6,997 nt of DNA from Paracoccaceae bacterium (GTDB taxonomy: Bacteria > Pseudomonadota > Alphaproteobacteria > Rhodobacterales > Rhodobacteraceae): NCBI GenBank assembly GCA_015485375.1, contig WFTU01000160.1, positions 1-6,997 on the forward strand. The letters are read 5' to 3'. Shown in pieces: positions 5,063 through 6,997 of the stretch. The notes under the pieces were generated by a model. The model did no database searches. It was not told the origin of the DNA and saw only the letters and a program-made list of their open reading frames with translations. Made by a program: the position numbers and the translations under genes. Each line of letters starts with the position of its first letter. Positions within the stretch are counted from its first letter, which is position 1.

Positions 5063-6997
5063 GAACGACGACAACCGCATCGAGACCCGCGTGATCCGAG
5101 ACGATCACCCTGTTGACCGCCTGCCATTGTCGGACGCTGCAAAACAGTCGGTGAAGCGAGATGGCGCCACCGGCATTGACATGGACGGAGAAGAAGCCCA
5201 GCAGATCCATTCGAACCTGCTGGGGCACTATTACCGCGAACTCGACCGGCAGACTGACCAGCGCCTTGAGATGGAAATGGATGAGGCGTTCTACGACCAC
5301 ATTCAATGGACGGCGGAGGAAATCGAAGTCCTGGAAGATCGCGGCCAGGTTCCGATCACCTACAACATCATTTCGACCGCCGTGAACTGGATCCTGGGAA
5401 CGCAGCGGCGATCCCCGACCGACTACAAAGTGCTGCCAAGGACCAAGGAAGGGCTGAAGCACGCGCAGCGCAAAACCGAACTTATGAAATACATCTCGGA
5501 TGTGAACTACAGCCAGATGCACGTCGCCCGAGCCTTTGCAGATCAGGTCAAGGCAGGCATCGGGTGGCTGGAGACAGGGGCCCAGGCGAACGAAGAAGGA
5601 GAACCGGTCTATGAGAGGTGGGAGAGCTGGCGAAACCTGATCTGGGACAGCACGTCGATCGAGATGGATTTCTCGGACGGGCGATACATCTTCCGCACCA
5701 AGTGGGCTGACACGGACACCACGCAAGCGATCTTCCCGCGCCGCGCCGGCATCATCAGGAACGCCGCCGAACAGGTCTTTGAATCCGGAAGCATGGCGCT
5801 CGACACGTCCGGCGACGACCCGATGGACAGCGCCGAAATTGCCCAATACCAGACGACCGGCTATTCCCACGTGAACCCTGGATACAGCAACCGCGAGCGC
5901 GTCCGCCTTTTCGAGGCGTGGTTTCGCAAGGTTCAGAATGTTCGCGTTGTCGATGGCGGTGATTTCAGCGGAGAAATCTTCGACGAGTATTCCGAAGGCC
6001 ATGTCGCCCAGATCAACGAGGGTCGCGCAACCCTCGTGAACAAGCCGAGGATGCGCATGATGGTCGCGATCTTCACGACCTCCGGCCTGCTCTACATCGG
6101 CAATAGCCCATACCGGCACAACCGCTTCCCATTCACCCCAATGTGGGGAAATCGCCGCGCGTCGGACAACATGCCTTACGGTCTTATCCGGGGGCTGCGC
6201 GACATTCAGCGCGACATCAACAAGCGCGCCTCGAAGGCGCTGCACATCCTGAACGCCAAGCGCACCTACGTCGAAGAAGGCGCAGTCGATGACATCGACG
6301 GCCTGCGCGAGGAAATCGCCCGGCCAGACGCCTTGATCATCAGCAAGCCCGGTAAAACGCCGCCGAAAACAGAGGACGACCTCCATATGGCGGCCGCCCA
6401 GCTCGAATACATGAGCCGCGACATTGCCATGATCCAGCAGACCAGCGGCGTCACCGACGAGAACATGGGCCGCGAGACGAACGCCACATCCGGCAAGGCA
6501 ATCCTTGCGAGACAAAGCCAGGGTGCGCTTGCCACGAGCCTCTTTTTCGACAATCTCACATTCGCGCGGCGAGTGCACGGCGAGAAGGTGCTCTGCAACA
6601 TCGAGCAATTCTACACCAAGGCCAAGACCTTCCGAATCGTCGATGATCGCGGAAACCCCCAATATGTCGCGATCAACGACGAAACGCCCGAGGACAACTG
6701 GATCACACGAACCAAGGCAGATTTCGTGATCTCCGAGCAGGACGCCAACGACACCCAGCGCCAGGCCAACGTCGCGGCCTTGCTCGATCTGGTGGCGCGA
6801 CTCGCCCCGACCGCGCCTCAACTCGTCCTGAACATTCTCGACCTGATCATCGAGATGATGGACCTGCCGAAAGGCTCGGAAATCGTGAAGCGCACACGCC
6901 AGATTACCGGCGTGACCGACCCGGACGCCGACCCCAACAATCCCGACCCCGAGACCATCGCAATTGCGCAGCAGAAGCAAGCGCAGATGGCGCAGCA
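5055..6997 (+). CDS. P22-type portal protein, 3' end beyond window
   Basis: The portal forms the dodecameric ring at one vertex of the capsid through which DNA enters and leaves; it docks the terminase and later the tail. At least 647 residues are visible and the frame is still open at the right edge, consistent with the roughly 700-residue P22-like class. The ATG at 5055 overlaps the previous stop as ATGTTTGA, with AGAAGGA at 5037-5043 as a moderate ribosome site. Family features in order are a helical start (MDEAFYDHIQWTAEEIEVL, near 75-93), the strand/loop ILGTQRRSPTDYKVLPR (113-129), DSTSIEMDFSDGRYIF (198-213), the wing and stem region with MPYGLIRGLRDIQRDINKRA (373-392), and the TNATSGKAILARQSQGA region (476-491), which is strongly conserved in P22-like portals. 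The visible end is Gln-rich (AIAQQKQAQMAQ). A 1,950-base antisense frame here is a codon-usage shadow. Confidence 0.93.
   Translation, partial: MFENDDNRIETRVIRDDHPVDRLPLSDAAKQSVKRDGATGIDMDGEEAQQIHSNLLGHYYRELDRQTDQRLEMEMDEAFYDHIQWTAEEIEVLEDRGQVPITYNIISTAVNWILGTQRRSPTDYKVLPRTKEGLKHAQRKTELMKYISDVNYSQMHVARAFADQVKAGIGWLETGAQANEEGEPVYERWESWRNLIWDSTSIEMDFSDGRYIFRTKWADTDTTQAIFPRRAGIIRNAAEQVFESGSMALDTSGDDPMDSAEIAQYQTTGYSHVNPGYSNRERVRLFEAWFRKVQNVRVVDGGDFSGEIFDEYSEGHVAQINEGRATLVNKPRMRMMVAIFTTSGLLYIGNSPYRHNRFPFTPMWGNRRASDNMPYGLIRGLRDIQRDINKRASKALHILNAKRTYVEEGAVDDIDGLREEIARPDALIISKPGKTPPKTEDDLHMAAAQLEYMSRDIAMIQQTSGVTDENMGRETNATSGKAILARQSQGALATSLFFDNLTFARRVHGEKVLCNIEQFYTKAKTFRIVDDRGNPQYVAINDETPEDNWITRTKADFVISEQDANDTQRQANVAALLDLVARLAPTAPQLVLNILDLIIEMMDLPKGSEIVKRTRQITGVTDPDADPNNPDPETIAIAQQKQAQMAQ

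Noticed and set aside
5031..6980. 649-residue open frame on the - strand covering almost the whole portal gene
   Set aside because: Its codons are exactly in register with the portal codons, so stops would only appear opposite TTA, CTA or TCA. The portal gene avoids these as rare codons in high-GC DNA. The antisense protein has no recognisable domain, and the + strand product is clearly a portal.
1..6997. tRNA genes, CRISPR arrays, insertion sequences, attachment sites
   Set aside because: Reading both strands I saw no cloverleaf-like segments, no regularly spaced repeats, no transposase-like protein and no long terminal inverted repeats. A covariance-model scan would be needed to exclude small RNAs.

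Overview
The window is the left end of the late (packaging) region of a tailed dsDNA phage or prophage, and every supportable gene is on the + strand. GC content is high (judged by eye, around 60%), with strong avoidance of TTA, CTA and TCA codons. The codon style (GAC, GAG, CTC and GCC rich), the alphaproteobacterial look of the small proteins and the TTGAC-type promoter suggest a host such as a member of the Rhodobacterales. That host assignment is inference. No host chromosomal gene, integrase or attachment site is visible, so free phage and prophage cannot be told apart.

Layout. Bases 1-1755 hold a compact run of five small genes, the first cut by the left edge. Each overlaps the next by 4 or 8 bases. 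They are mostly unrecognised accessory phage proteins, including a 58-aa gene hidden between two others. The last of the run has a C-terminal segment that looks like a helix-turn-helix. A weak hairpin lies at the end of the run. A 39-aa single-membrane-span protein (1805-1924) follows, and then a non-coding, relatively AT-rich stretch (1925-2047) with a possible promoter and an ideal Shine-Dalgarno.

From 2048 onward the packaging module runs as one tightly coupled operon: terminase small subunit (GTG start), a 120-aa unknown protein with a CxxC/HxH pattern, terminase large subunit (ATPase plus nuclease), a 162-aa unknown protein, and a P22-type portal protein running off the right edge. The small subunit would recognise phage DNA. 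The large subunit would cut it and pump it through the portal ring into the prohead. A P22-type portal with a two-domain terminase suggests headful packaging in a podovirus- or siphovirus-like particle, although only the portal and terminase are seen.

The parts most worth a second look are the two unknown genes wedged inside the packaging module, the unusual Walker motifs of the large terminase, the two small genes missed by a length cut-off, and the putative regulatory island in front of the terminase.
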